6,526 bases of DNA from Gammaproteobacteria bacterium (GCA_012960755.1 DUAT01000024.1:1-6526), one strand, 5' to 3'. Counted from the first letter of the stretch, positions 1 through 6,391 are shown. Translations and numbers: made by a program. The notes: generated from the letters alone by a model not told the origin.

Positions 1-867
1 TTTTCCCTTGATCGTCGCCGTTGAACCGTAGAACGAGCAGGTCAGCATAGATGACACCTGCTCCTTTTCCATCGGTGACCAGAAGCTCTCGATATCATCG
101 ACCGGTGGCGGTAGCTGGCCGCGAGTACCTCGTACCATGCGCGTGAACTGCTGTTGCGGTGTGGTAAACAGTTTCCTCGCTTCGTCCTCGGTATCAGCGA
201 CAATGATATTGCAGCCGACCATCACGTGTGGCTTGGAGAGTTGCGCCGACGGTTCAAAACGCTCGCGGTAGATTGACACCGCCTCCATCATAGCCTGAGG
301 TGCAAAGTGTGACGCAAAGGCATAAGGTAAGCCGAGCATGGCTGCGAGCTGGGCGCCGTACAGACTGGAGCCAAGAATCCACAGCGGCACGTTGGTGCCC
401 TCACCAGGAATTGCGTGAATCGACTGGTTCTCCTGTGGCAGGCCGAGCAAGGCTTGCAGCTCGCCCACATCCTGTGGAAAATTTTCCGACGACCCAGGGC
501 CACGCCGCAGCGCCTGCAGTGTGCGCTGGTCGGTGCCTGGCGCTCTGCCCAGACCAAGGTCTATGCGGTCGGGGAATAACGTTGCCAATGTGCCAAACTG
601 CTCGGCTATCACCATCGGTGAATGGTTCGGCAACATAATGCCGCCAGCTCCGATACGGATCGTCTTGGTGCCTCCCGCGACGTGGCAAATACAAACGGCG
701 GTGGCAGCACTGGCGATGCCAGCAAGGTTGTGGTGTTCAGCCAGCCAAAAGCGCGTGAAGCCGGCGGCTTCGGCATGCCGCGCTAGATCGAGGGCGTTGG
801 TCAGCGCATCAGCGGGAGTGAATCCTTCGCCGATGTAGGCAAGGTCGAGCACGGAGAGTTGAACCAT
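1..867 (-). CDS. Luciferase-like flavin-dependent monooxygenase, YhbW/MsnO8 type (C-terminus cut by window edge)
   Basis: The gene starts at ATG 867-865 and stays open to the window edge, giving 289 residues of a family usually about 330-340 long, so roughly the last 50 are missing. This cytoplasmic TIM-barrel family uses reduced FMN (sometimes F420) and O2; the substrate here is unknown. Family landmarks are clear: an opening strand [21 protein letters not shown] at residues 41-46, the [13 protein letters not shown] stretch at 72-84 followed by [18 protein letters not shown] at 101-113, and an [25 protein letters not shown] region at 165-190. I translated the whole reading frame and found no stop or frameshift. 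The ATG at 867 was chosen because homologues begin at this strand, although the frame is open further upstream to an ATG at 1005. The Shine-Dalgarno is weak (GGCAGG about 12 bases upstream). The gene is divergent from the operon at 1217. Confidence 0.9.
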   Translation of the reverse strand, partial: MVQLSVLDLAYIGEGFTPADALTNALDLARHAEAAGFTRFWLAEHHNLAGIASAATAVCICHVAGGTKTIRIGAGGIMLPNHSPMVIAEQFGTLATLFPDRIDLGLGRAPGTDQRTLQALRRGPGSSENFPQDVGELQALLGLPQENQSIHAIPGEGTNVPLWILGSSLYGAQLAAMLGLPYAFASHFAPQAMMEAVSIYRERFEPSAQLSKPHVMVGCNIIVADTEDEARKLFTTPQQQFTRMVRGTRGQLPPPVDDIESFWSPMEKEQVSSMLTCSFYGSTATIKGK

Positions 868-1080
868 GGTATCTTTGTAGCGCACCTGCCGCCTAGTGTC
901 AGCTTTTACGTTCAAACGTTTAATAATACGCTTTTCAACTAGGGTATCTGTTTCTTTGAAATATTGAATGATTCTGTAGAGTCTTTTACGGCTCACTGGG
1001 TCCATCTTTAGGTGTGTCTGGTGGGTAGGGAGTCTGGAAATTTACTATGACTTTCAGTGGTTACACGTTCGTGAAATTTT

Positions 1081-1094
1081 ACCCTTTATAGGGT
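1081..1094. promoter_or_regulatory. Short palindrome, possible operator
   Basis: ACCCTTTATAGGGT has 5-base arms (ACCCT/AGGGT) around a 4-base AT centre. It lies about 70 bp upstream of the -35 box at 1164, in a divergent intergenic region, where an activator or shared regulator could bind. The arms are short enough that chance is a real alternative. Confidence 0.25.
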
Positions 1095-1163
1095 CAAATT
1101 AGATTTTCTCTAACATTGCCAGTTGAATACTTGACCTGATTTATTATGTTATTTCAAATTTGT

Positions 1164-1192
1164 TTGACGAATAAGTATGCTGTGAATATATA
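1164..1192 (+). promoter_or_regulatory. Sigma-70-type promoter for the monooxygenase-hydrolase operon
   Basis: TTGACG (1164-1169) and TATATA (1187-1192) are separated by exactly 17 bp. TATAAA at 1189-1194 is an alternative -10 with a 19-bp spacer. Transcription would start near 1199, leaving a leader of only about 18 bases that still contains the Shine-Dalgarno GGGAG at 1206-1210, 6 bases before the ATG at 1217. Confidence 0.55.
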
Positions 1193-1216
1193 AATGTTGA
1201 TTAAAGGGAGACTGAC

Positions 1217-2314
1217 ATGAAGATCTCGCTCTTCTGCAATTGCCGCTATATGGGCCCCACGAGTGGGGGCGGTTGGCCAGTGCCGGCGGATGATTTTTCA
1301 GCCGAATTAGCACAGGAGTCGTACGAGATTACGCTCAATCATGCGGAAATAGCGGACCAGTTAGGCTGGAACTGGGTGTCAGTGGCAGAGCACCACTACG
1401 CACCTTTTTCAATCTCTCCCAACCCCATGGTCATGGCGGCGGCATTCTCACAGCGGGTAAAGACTGCCAAGATCGCGCTCATGGGGCCGGATACACCAAT
1501 CCTCAATCCGGTCCGCGTCGCGGAAGAGTTTGCCATGCTGGACACGCTCACAGGAGGAAGAATCGTTGCAGGTCTCATGCGGGGCACGCCCAATGAATAT
1601 ATTACTTACAATGTAAACCCCAACGAATCCCGAGACCGGTTCGAGGAGAGCCTAAAACTGATCAAGATGGTCTGGACAGAGAAACAGCCCTTTGGCTGGC
1701 AGGGACGGTATTTTCAGTTCCGCACAATCTCTATCTGGCCCCGTCCCGTCCAGGATCCCCACCCACCACTCTTTATGTCAGGCTCCAGCATGGAGTCCGG
1801 CAAATTCGCCGCCGACAACAAGGTGGGTATTGGGTTTGCGGTGACGACGCTAGAAGCCGCTTCCAAAGCAGCCGCCTATTACAGAGAAGAGGCCGGTAAG
1901 ACTGGCTGGGAGCCCACGAAAGATAATGTGATATTCCGGATGCCCTTCTATTTAGCAGATACGGACGACCAGGCCGTTGAGGATCTTAAAGCGGCGGGCG
2001 CCGCGAAATTTAAAGGTATCGGCACCCTCAACCCGGACATGATGAGGGTCCTTCGTCAGACCAAATACTTTTCCGGTAACGAGAACCGCCATCGCGAGGT
2101 GCAACAAGCCGCCACCGAATTGAACGACCGAGTCAAACTGGGCCAGCTTCTGATTGGAAGTCCTCAGACCGTAATCAAACAAATTGAAAAAATCCGAGAC
2201 GACCTGGGTCCCGGCATCCTGGATTTAACCAATGCTGGCGAGATGGGGGATAAAACGATCAAGTCCATGGAACTCATGGCCACGAAAGTGCTACCCCACA
2301 TCAAGGATTGGTAG
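1217..2314 (+). CDS. Luciferase-like (LLM class) flavin-dependent monooxygenase
   Basis: This is a complete 365-residue protein, a normal length for the bacterial luciferase superfamily. Like relatives it is expected to be a cytoplasmic TIM barrel using FMNH2 supplied by a separate reductase to oxygenate an organic substrate; the substrate is unknown. Visible landmarks are the first strand MKISLFCNCRYMGP, a helix leading into GWNWVSVAEHHY (residues 50-61), the NPVRVAEEFAMLDTLTGGRIVAGLMRG block (97-123), WQGRYF (161-166) with the following WPRPVQDPHPPLFMSGSS (174-191), and GQLLIGSPQTV (309-319). WPxPxQxPHPPL and GSP are typical of this superfamily. The start has a good Shine-Dalgarno (GGGAG, 6-base spacing). 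It is only distantly similar to the monooxygenase at the left edge, so this is not a recent tandem copy. The hydrolase follows after 4 bp, which implies co-transcription and a shared reaction sequence. It lacks obvious resemblance to RutA beyond the fold. Confidence 0.93.
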   Translation: MKISLFCNCRYMGPTSGGGWPVPADDFSAELAQESYEITLNHAEIADQLGWNWVSVAEHHYAPFSISPNPMVMAAAFSQRVKTAKIALMGPDTPILNPVRVAEEFAMLDTLTGGRIVAGLMRGTPNEYITYNVNPNESRDRFEESLKLIKMVWTEKQPFGWQGRYFQFRTISIWPRPVQDPHPPLFMSGSSMESGKFAADNKVGIGFAVTTLEAASKAAAYYREEAGKTGWEPTKDNVIFRMPFYLADTDDQAVEDLKAAGAAKFKGIGTLNPDMMRVLRQTKYFSGNENRHREVQQAATELNDRVKLGQLLIGSPQTVIKQIEKIRDDLGPGILDLTNAGEMGDKTIKSMELMATKVLPHIKDW

Positions 2315-2318
2315 AGCC

Positions 2319-3131
2319 ATGACCGACGAGATCATCATCCCGGGCGCGGGTTTCAAAGAAAAATTTGCCGAAGCAGACGGCTTCAGTATCCGCTACATGG
2401 AGGCCGGTTCCGGACCGGTCATCGTGTCCCTCCACGGCGCCAATGGCTTGCAGCTGTCCCGGACCCACGATATGCTGGCTGAGAGCCATCGGGTTATCGT
2501 CGTCGAAGTGCCAGGTTTCGGCAACTCACAGGAAAATACTCGCGCTGAGGATATGAAGGACCTAGCTGTCTCTATTCTGGCGTTCATTGAAGCGCTGGGC
2601 TTGGAGACCCTCAATATGATGGGCATGTCCTTCGGTGGAAAACTAGCCCTAACTTGCTCGATCCTAAAGCCAGAGATCATGGAATCGATCATCCTCATCG
2701 CGCCGGCAGCCATCCGCCCGGACCGCACCTCCGAAAATATCCCAACCCACGCCCAGCGGGCTGCAGCCCTGTTTGCGCATCCGGAACGCCAGCCAGCGCC
2801 CAATAAATTATCAGCAGAAATCATTGCCAAACAGGAGGACCTCGTCGGTCGGACGATGGGTCCCGGCCGGAGCGAGGCCTTCGAAGCTAAATTAGCCGAA
2901 TTGCAAGTTCCCGTGCTTGCATTGTTCGGGACGGAAGACATCCTCATCCCGCCGGAGATAGGGAAATATTATCGGGAAATTCTACCAAATTGTTTCCTGA
3001 TGATAGTTTATGACGCGGCTCATGCCATTGACGCAGACCGTCCTGAAGCGGTGACCGAACTCATCCAGGATTTTGTCGCTCGTAGAGGCGACTTCATCGT
3101 TCGAGAGGAGGACGACACCATCCATCCCTGA
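2319..3131 (+). CDS. Alpha/beta-fold hydrolase
   Basis: This 270-residue protein is a complete alpha/beta hydrolase of the esterase/C-C hydrolase/RutD-like size class. The likely catalytic triad is visible: nucleophile Ser104 in the elbow G-M-S-F-G-G, acid Asp207 in GTEDILIPP, and His235 in DAAHAIDADRPEAV. The oxyanion-hole motif HG is at residues 39-40 (VSLHGANG), followed by the VPGFGNS turn at 64-70. There is no signal peptide, so it should act in the cytoplasm. The frame is open upstream to 2232, inside the preceding gene; I chose ATG 2319 because it falls 4 bp after that gene's stop, has AAGGA at 2303-2307, and lets the protein begin where homologues do. Its position directly behind a flavin monooxygenase suggests that it hydrolyses the ester, aldehyde-derived or carbamoyl product of that enzyme. 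The exact bond cleaved is not predictable. The 54 bp after its stop separate it from the convergent Rieske gene and show no good terminator hairpin. Confidence 0.92.
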   Translation: MTDEIIIPGAGFKEKFAEADGFSIRYMEAGSGPVIVSLHGANGLQLSRTHDMLAESHRVIVVEVPGFGNSQENTRAEDMKDLAVSILAFIEALGLETLNMMGMSFGGKLALTCSILKPEIMESIILIAPAAIRPDRTSENIPTHAQRAAALFAHPERQPAPNKLSAEIIAKQEDLVGRTMGPGRSEAFEAKLAELQVPVLALFGTEDILIPPEIGKYYREILPNCFLMIVYDAAHAIDADRPEAVTELIQDFVARRGDFIVREEDDTIHP

Positions 3132-3185
3132 ACGCTCCAATATAGGTTCCCGTGGTAAATTGACATAGTATTACAAATCTGCGAA

Positions 3186-4283
3186 TTAAACCGGACCGGT
3201 GCGCCGAACTTCGGGAGGCAAAGTGAGGTTGGCGTTGGCATAGAGATCGCGGAGCAGGCGGTGGACATCGTCGACCAGTCTGTCAGCTTTTGCCGGCACG
3301 TCGCGAAGCGAATCGTAAAGATCAATGTTGGCCTGTTGGGCCTCGATCATCGGAATGTCTTCGCCGGAGATCACCGAATAATGCTCATTATAAATGTCTT
3401 CATCGGTGGGATATCCGACATTTTCTACGCCAAAATCTCGGGTGGCATCCATAAAATAGTGCGTCGTCTTGTCGGTCTCAGGGGTCATGATATGGTCATG
3501 ATTGAGGCAGATATGATTTTCGTCATTCATCAATTCGAGTTGAACATGGATGATGTTGGGCGGCTCCCACATCTGGGTGTTAACGCGGTCTAATTCCTTG
3601 GTGAAACCACCCCATTTGCGCGCCAATGGACCGACAGTAACATTTTCTAGTTTGCGGTAACTATTTACCTTGCCGTCACTGGTCGTGGTTTCCATGGTCA
3701 TGCTGTCAGGCTGGGCGCCGCCTTTTTTACCCGAGTTGGAACCGAATGTACTGGAGTGGAGATAGTCGGCGTGGGAGACGTCGAGCAAATTATCGGCCAC
3801 CAGTTGGTGATTGGCATTTACATAAAAGTAAATATAGATGGGGCGTTTGTCGGGCGCTTCGGTCCACGAGAGATCAGGGATTAACGCGCGGTCGGATTCG
3901 GCCGCATCGCCCCACCAAACCCACAATAGCCCCCAACGTTCAACAATAGGAAAAGACCGGATGGCGGCGTTGGCGGATGCGCCTTTCTGATGGGGAATAT
4001 GGGTACAGCTGCCGGTGCGGTCGAAAACGTAGCCGTGGTAAAGACAATGAATTTCATCATCAATCACGTTACCCAGGGAAAGTGGCGCATGACGATGAGA
4101 ACAGCGGTCTTCCAGCGCCACCGGCTCACCCGCCTCGGTCTGGTAAAACACCATCGGCATGCCACAAATGACGCGACGCATGGGCTTGGCGCTGACCTCA
4201 TCTTTTAATGCGGCGCAATACCACAAATTTTCCAGCAGCTGCAAAATATCATCTCCCGAATTCTCAGATATCGAGGCTAACAA
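3186..4283 (-). CDS. Rieske non-haem iron oxygenase, vanillate demethylase/dicamba monooxygenase type
   Basis: This 365-residue protein is the oxygenase component of a Rieske system that inserts oxygen, often causing O- or N-demethylation or ring hydroxylation. The Rieske [2Fe-2S] ligands are Cys61, His63, Cys80 and His83 (DRCSHRHAPL ... CLYHGYVF). The catalytic iron motif NLLDVSHADYLH carries Asn165, Asp168, His171 and His176; the spacing equals Asn154/Asp157/His160/His165 of dicamba monooxygenase. Asp309 in SGEDIPMIEAQQ is the probable carboxylate ligand. No reductase or ferredoxin gene is present, so electrons must come from a partner elsewhere. The only start that keeps the N-terminal LENLWYCAAL strand is TTG 4283-4281: the frame is closed by TGA at 4301-4299, the next in-frame ATG is at residue 35, and the nearby ATG at 4297 is in another frame. 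AAAGG at 4292-4288 is its Shine-Dalgarno, 4 bases away. The family is certain; the substrate is unknown. Confidence 0.93.
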   Translation of the reverse strand: MLASISENSGDDILQLLENLWYCAALKDEVSAKPMRRVICGMPMVFYQTEAGEPVALEDRCSHRHAPLSLGNVIDDEIHCLYHGYVFDRTGSCTHIPHQKGASANAAIRSFPIVERWGLLWVWWGDAAESDRALIPDLSWTEAPDKRPIYIYFYVNANHQLVADNLLDVSHADYLHSSTFGSNSGKKGGAQPDSMTMETTTSDGKVNSYRKLENVTVGPLARKWGGFTKELDRVNTQMWEPPNIIHVQLELMNDENHICLNHDHIMTPETDKTTHYFMDATRDFGVENVGYPTDEDIYNEHYSVISGEDIPMIEAQQANIDLYDSLRDVPAKADRLVDDVHRLLRDLYANANLTLPPEVRRTGPV

Positions 4284-4303
4284 TTGACCTTTACCATGTC
4301 AAT
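4283..4303 (-). promoter_or_regulatory. Hairpin over the Rieske gene start
   Basis: On the minus strand ATTGAC (4303-4298) and GTCAAT (4288-4283) are perfect 6-base complements around a 9-base loop. The loop holds most of the Shine-Dalgarno AAAGG, and the 3' arm ends on the first base of the TTG start. In mRNA this would partly occlude translation initiation. The fold is modest, so a regulatory role is an inference. Confidence 0.35.
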
Positions 4304-4345
4304 GTGGGCTGTGGCCCAATCGCGCCTGTCCTGCTCCCCCCCCTT

Positions 4346-4362
4346 ATAACTGAGCCAGTTAT
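4346..4362. promoter_or_regulatory. Perfect 17-bp palindrome, probable repressor operator
   Basis: ATAACTG and CAGTTAT are perfect inverted 7-base arms around AGC. A further half-site TAGTTAT lies at 4376-4382, exactly 20 bp (two helical turns) from the right arm. The palindrome covers about +3 to +19 of the predicted Rieske transcript and the extra half-site overlaps its -10 box, a classic repressor geometry. Size and symmetry suit a dimeric MarR-, GntR- or TetR-type regulator; no regulator gene is in the window. Confidence 0.5.
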
Positions 4363-4371
4363 GGTATGAAT

Positions 4372-4377
4372 ATTATA
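4372..4377 (-). promoter_or_regulatory. -10 box of the Rieske gene promoter
   Basis: The minus strand reads a perfect TATAAT at 4377-4372. The expected -35 position (about 4395-4400) reads CGCCTA and is poor, which suggests a need for an activator or a weak basal promoter. The start would be near 4365, giving a leader of about 82 bases before TTG 4283. Confidence 0.4.
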
Positions 4378-4454
4378 GTTATTTGGGGAGGTGTTAGGCG
4401 GAAGCCTCACGGTCCAATATGATTGTGAAATGCCGTATAGACCATCGAGTTAAT

Positions 4455-4483
4455 GTGACAATGCCCTTTAAACGCCATATATT
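4455..4483 (+). promoter_or_regulatory. Sigma-70-type promoter candidate for the amidase
   Basis: GTGACA (4455-4460) and TATATT (4478-4483) are separated by exactly 17 bp, each matching the consensus at 5 of 6 positions. Transcription would start near 4490, giving a leader of about 135 bases before the ATG at 4625. I saw no closer promoter with comparable boxes. Confidence 0.45.
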
Positions 4484-4624
4484 GAGGAATCTGGCCTTTC
4501 TGGTTTGCCATGTTGGCCTGCGTCATTATCATCGTATTGGTGTCCCAGATCGCTTTGATTTTGCCGAGCACCATGTTTAGCTAAAGATGAAAACATAAAA
4601 TTTATATGCGGGAGAATTGTTAAC

Positions 4625-5569
4625 ATGAGCAACACCTACGTCTTAGACGCTGAAACCGTTCATTATTCCTGGAATAATGGCATCACGCCACGGTTGACCA
4701 TTGATGCTGGAGATACGGTCGTCCTTTCGACGATCGATGCAGGCGATGGCTTTTACAATCAAGACTCGACCAGTGAGGATATCGAAAAAGCGGGGCCTTT
4801 TAACGGACACCCTTTAACAGGTCCGGTTTATATACGAGATGCTGCTCCAGGCGATGTGCTTGCGATCAAAATTGTTGCGATGGAAATTGCATCAACTTTT
4901 GGTTGGACGGCCATGAAACCGGGGCCGGGTCTCTTGCCGGCCAATGAATTACCCGGTGCTTACCTCCAAATTTGGGATTTATCTGACGGAACACATGCGC
5001 GTATGCGACAAAGAAAGGACATAGCAGTCCCGGTCGCATCATTTCCGGGCGTCATGGGTAACGCTCTTGCTGAAGCAGGTTCTCACTCAACGATGCCGCC
5101 TCGTGCGACCGGCGGAAATATGGACAACAAACATTTGACTGTTGGATCAACCCTCTATCTCCCTATTCAAGTTGAAGGTGCTCTATTCAGCACAGGCGAT
5201 GCCCATGCGGCCCAAGGTGACGGTGAATGTTGTGTTACTGCAATTGAGACGTGGTCCAAACTCACTCTTAAATTTGATTTACTGTCGATGAAGAATGTTC
5301 AAGAACCGCAGCTTCGAACGAGTGGCCCCCTCTGTCAGACGACAAATACGGCTCCTTACTTTGCGACCACAGCCCAAGGCCCTGACCTTTACGCAAACGC
5401 CCAACAATCAATTCGCTATATGATCGACCATTTGATCATTGAGCGAGGTTTAACGTGGGAAGAAGCCTATATCTTATGCTCCGTGGCGGTCGATCTTAAG
5501 ATCTCTGAGATTGTAGATGCACCAAATTGGCTGGTCTCTGCTTTTTTACCTGAAAGCGTTTTTGTATGA
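4625..5569 (+). CDS. Acetamidase/formamidase family amidohydrolase (FmdA/AmdA)
   Basis: This complete 314-residue protein belongs to the FmdA_AmdA family, which hydrolyses formamide, acetamide or similar short amides to the acid and ammonia in the cytoplasm. Family signatures occur in order: TIDAGDTVVLSTIDAGDG (25-42), the PFNGHPLTGPVYIRDAAPGDVLAI block (58-81), FGWTAMKPGPGLLP (92-105), GGNMDNKHLTVGSTLYLPI (163-181), GDAHAAQGDGE (191-201, the most conserved metal/active-site region), and DAPNWLVSAFLP (298-309) near the end. Length is at the shorter end of the family, similar to the acetamidase group. The ATG at 4625 has GGGAG at 4610-4614, a 10-base spacing that is slightly long. Codon use looks more AT-rich than in the monooxygenase-hydrolase operon. 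It sits alone between a divergent Rieske gene and a convergent RidA-like tail, and could release ammonia from an amide made by the neighbouring oxygenases. Exact substrate: unknown. Confidence 0.92.
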   Translation: MSNTYVLDAETVHYSWNNGITPRLTIDAGDTVVLSTIDAGDGFYNQDSTSEDIEKAGPFNGHPLTGPVYIRDAAPGDVLAIKIVAMEIASTFGWTAMKPGPGLLPANELPGAYLQIWDLSDGTHARMRQRKDIAVPVASFPGVMGNALAEAGSHSTMPPRATGGNMDNKHLTVGSTLYLPIQVEGALFSTGDAHAAQGDGECCVTAIETWSKLTLKFDLLSMKNVQEPQLRTSGPLCQTTNTAPYFATTAQGPDLYANAQQSIRYMIDHLIIERGLTWEEAYILCSVAVDLKISEIVDAPNWLVSAFLPESVFV

Positions 5570-5575
5570 GCGACC

Positions 5576-5653
5576 TTAATCGCCGATAAACGCTAAAACT
5601 TCAATTTTGACCAAGGCTTTCGGGGGTGCTGTCAGACGAATGCGAACTCGTCT
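5576..5653 (-). pseudogene. C-terminal remnant of a RidA/YjgF/RutC-family protein, cut by the IS
   Basis: Reading the minus strand to the TAA at 5578-5576 gives a tail ending PKALVKIEVLAFIGD. The ALV-x-IE-x-x-A-x-I pattern is the characteristic last strand of RidA/YjgF/RutC trimers, which hydrolyse reactive enamines/imines or act as an aminoacrylate deaminase. The frame stays open upstream, adding RRVRIRLTAP, and closes at a TAG at 5674-5672 next to the transposase stop. If the IS begins at 5625, only the last 15 residues are host gene and the rest is IS end read by chance; if the similarity is real further in, the IS end must lie deeper. No start or N-terminal part is in the window, so it is nonfunctional here. 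It would have been convergent with the amidase. Too short to be sure. Confidence 0.5.
5625..5640 (+). repeat. Left terminal inverted repeat of the IS
   Basis: GGTGCTGTCAGACGAA matches the inverted right end at 13 of 16 positions, including CTGTCAGA without a gap. A small hairpin AGACGA/TCGTCT (5634-5639 and 5648-5653) lies just inside. Confidence 0.6.
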
Positions 5654-5677
5654 CAGTATGGCATTGATAAGCTAATT

Positions 5678-6385
5678 TTATGCAGCACAAAGTTGCTGCC
5701 ACTCAACAAGAGCAGCTTCACGTTGAACCTTATATGTATCTCTAGAATTTAGATGGCGTTCTTTGTTGAAGTGGTTGAAAACTGAACCGTGGATTGAGAC
5801 AAATTTTTGCAAACTTCGCATGTGCCTGAAACGTAACATGGCATATTCTCGCCGTCGAAAAGGAAGATGAGAGTTTTCACATCTGTTATTTTTCCATCGC
5901 CCTACTTCTTGTGTAGATTCGTTGCCGATAATTTTCATAGCGGCGCGATATGATTTAAGTCTATCAGTCACAATGACCTTTGGAGCGCCGTACTTTTTCA
6001 TAATCTTCGTAAGGAAATCCAACGCAGCTTTTCGGTCTCTGCGCTTGGATACAAAGGCGTCTAGAACTTCGCCTTCGTGATCAACAGCACGCCAAAGATA
6101 ATGGGTCTCGCCGTTGATCTTCACGAACACCTCATCAAGGTGCCATTTCCAATTCGAATAATTCTTTGGATGGTCAATCCGTTTCTTGCGGATCTCTCTG
6201 GCGAATATTGGACCGAATCTATTCCACCAATAACGAACGGTTTCATGACAGATATCGATGCCTCGCTCGTGGAGTAGGTCTTCTACATTACGAAGAGAAA
6301 GTGGATATCGGACATACATCATCACAGCGAGACGAATTATCTCCGGCGACGTCTTGAAATAGCGGAATGGATTTCTATTTTTCAT
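5678..6385 (-). CDS. IS6-family DDE transposase
   Basis: This 235-residue protein has the standard IS6/IS240 length. An N-terminal helix-turn-helix region (about residues 14-60, PLSLRNVEDLLHERGIDICHETVRYWW) precedes the catalytic core. The triad is intact: Asp84 in WHLDEVFVKI, Asp141 in VTDRLKSY and Glu170 in NNRCENSH, with Arg177 at the usual basic position seven residues after the Glu. It would bind the terminal repeats and carry out replicative cointegrate formation and targeted joining to existing copies. The phrases LRNVEDLLHERGIDICHETV and YLWRAVDHEGEVLDAFV recall transposases I know from alphaproteobacteria, and I use this only as weak taxonomic evidence. No frameshift or missing residue was noticed, so the element may be active. 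ATG 6385-6383 is preceded by little Shine-Dalgarno. Codon use is AT-richer than in the catabolic genes. Confidence 0.95.
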   Translation of the reverse strand: MKNRNPFRYFKTSPEIIRLAVMMYVRYPLSLRNVEDLLHERGIDICHETVRYWWNRFGPIFAREIRKKRIDHPKNYSNWKWHLDEVFVKINGETHYLWRAVDHEGEVLDAFVSKRRDRKAALDFLTKIMKKYGAPKVIVTDRLKSYRAAMKIIGNESTQEVGRWKNNRCENSHLPFRRREYAMLRFRHMRSLQKFVSIHGSVFNHFNKERHLNSRDTYKVQREAALVEWQQLCAA

Positions 6386-6391
6386 CCAAAA

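Larger units (their letters stand above)
868..1216. other. Divergent intergenic region, 349 bp, AT-rich
   Basis: No convincing gene lies here. The right part holds the promoter for the operon starting at 1217 and a short palindrome at 1081-1094. A second small inverted repeat, TTAGA/TCTAA with a 5-base centre, is at 1099-1113. On the minus strand a TATTAT box near 926-931 could serve the gene at 867, but I see no acceptable -35 for it. The left part, 868-1005, is open in frame with the minus-strand monooxygenase and is discussed as a finding. Confidence 0.6.
4284..4624. other. Divergent regulatory region between the Rieske and amidase genes, 341 bp
   Basis: No gene was found. The region carries the Rieske leader and its promoter, a perfect palindrome, a run of 8 C (4336-4343), a GC-rich 5-bp hairpin TGGGC/GCCCA at 4305-4318, a small AGGC-GGAA-GCCT hairpin near 4396-4407, and a promoter candidate for the amidase with a long leader. 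A 39-codon open frame at 4461-4580 was considered and rejected. Confidence 0.6.

Noticed and set aside
300..838. Several open frames of about 90-112 codons on both strands within the left monooxygenase.
   Set aside because: They are other-frame shadows of a GC-rich gene whose minus-strand frame encodes the complete set of family motifs.
2232..2318. A longer alpha/beta hydrolase starting inside the preceding gene.
   Set aside because: The extra 29 residues overlap the end of the monooxygenase in another frame and do not resemble a hydrolase N-terminus; ATG 2319 fits the operon spacing.
2393..2947. A 184-codon minus-strand open frame across the hydrolase gene.
   Set aside because: It lies antisense to a well-supported hydrolase with a full catalytic triad and shows no recognisable domain.
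3190..3200. ACCGGACCGGT palindrome between the convergent hydrolase and Rieske genes as a terminator.
   Set aside because: It leaves a one-base centre, which cannot form an RNA loop, has no T-run, and lies within the last Rieske codons.
4297..4302. A perfect TTGACA on the minus strand just before the Rieske gene, as a -35 box.
   Set aside because: The matching -10 would fall inside the Rieske coding region and the sequence there (around 4274-4279) is not a -10 box.
4461..4580. A 39-codon plus-strand open frame ending RFDFAEHHV, recalling the AEHH motif of luciferase-family enzymes, as a possible broken monooxygenase gene.
   Set aside because: Only four or five residues match, there is no Shine-Dalgarno, its ATG falls within the proposed amidase promoter, and the upstream residues do not resemble the family.
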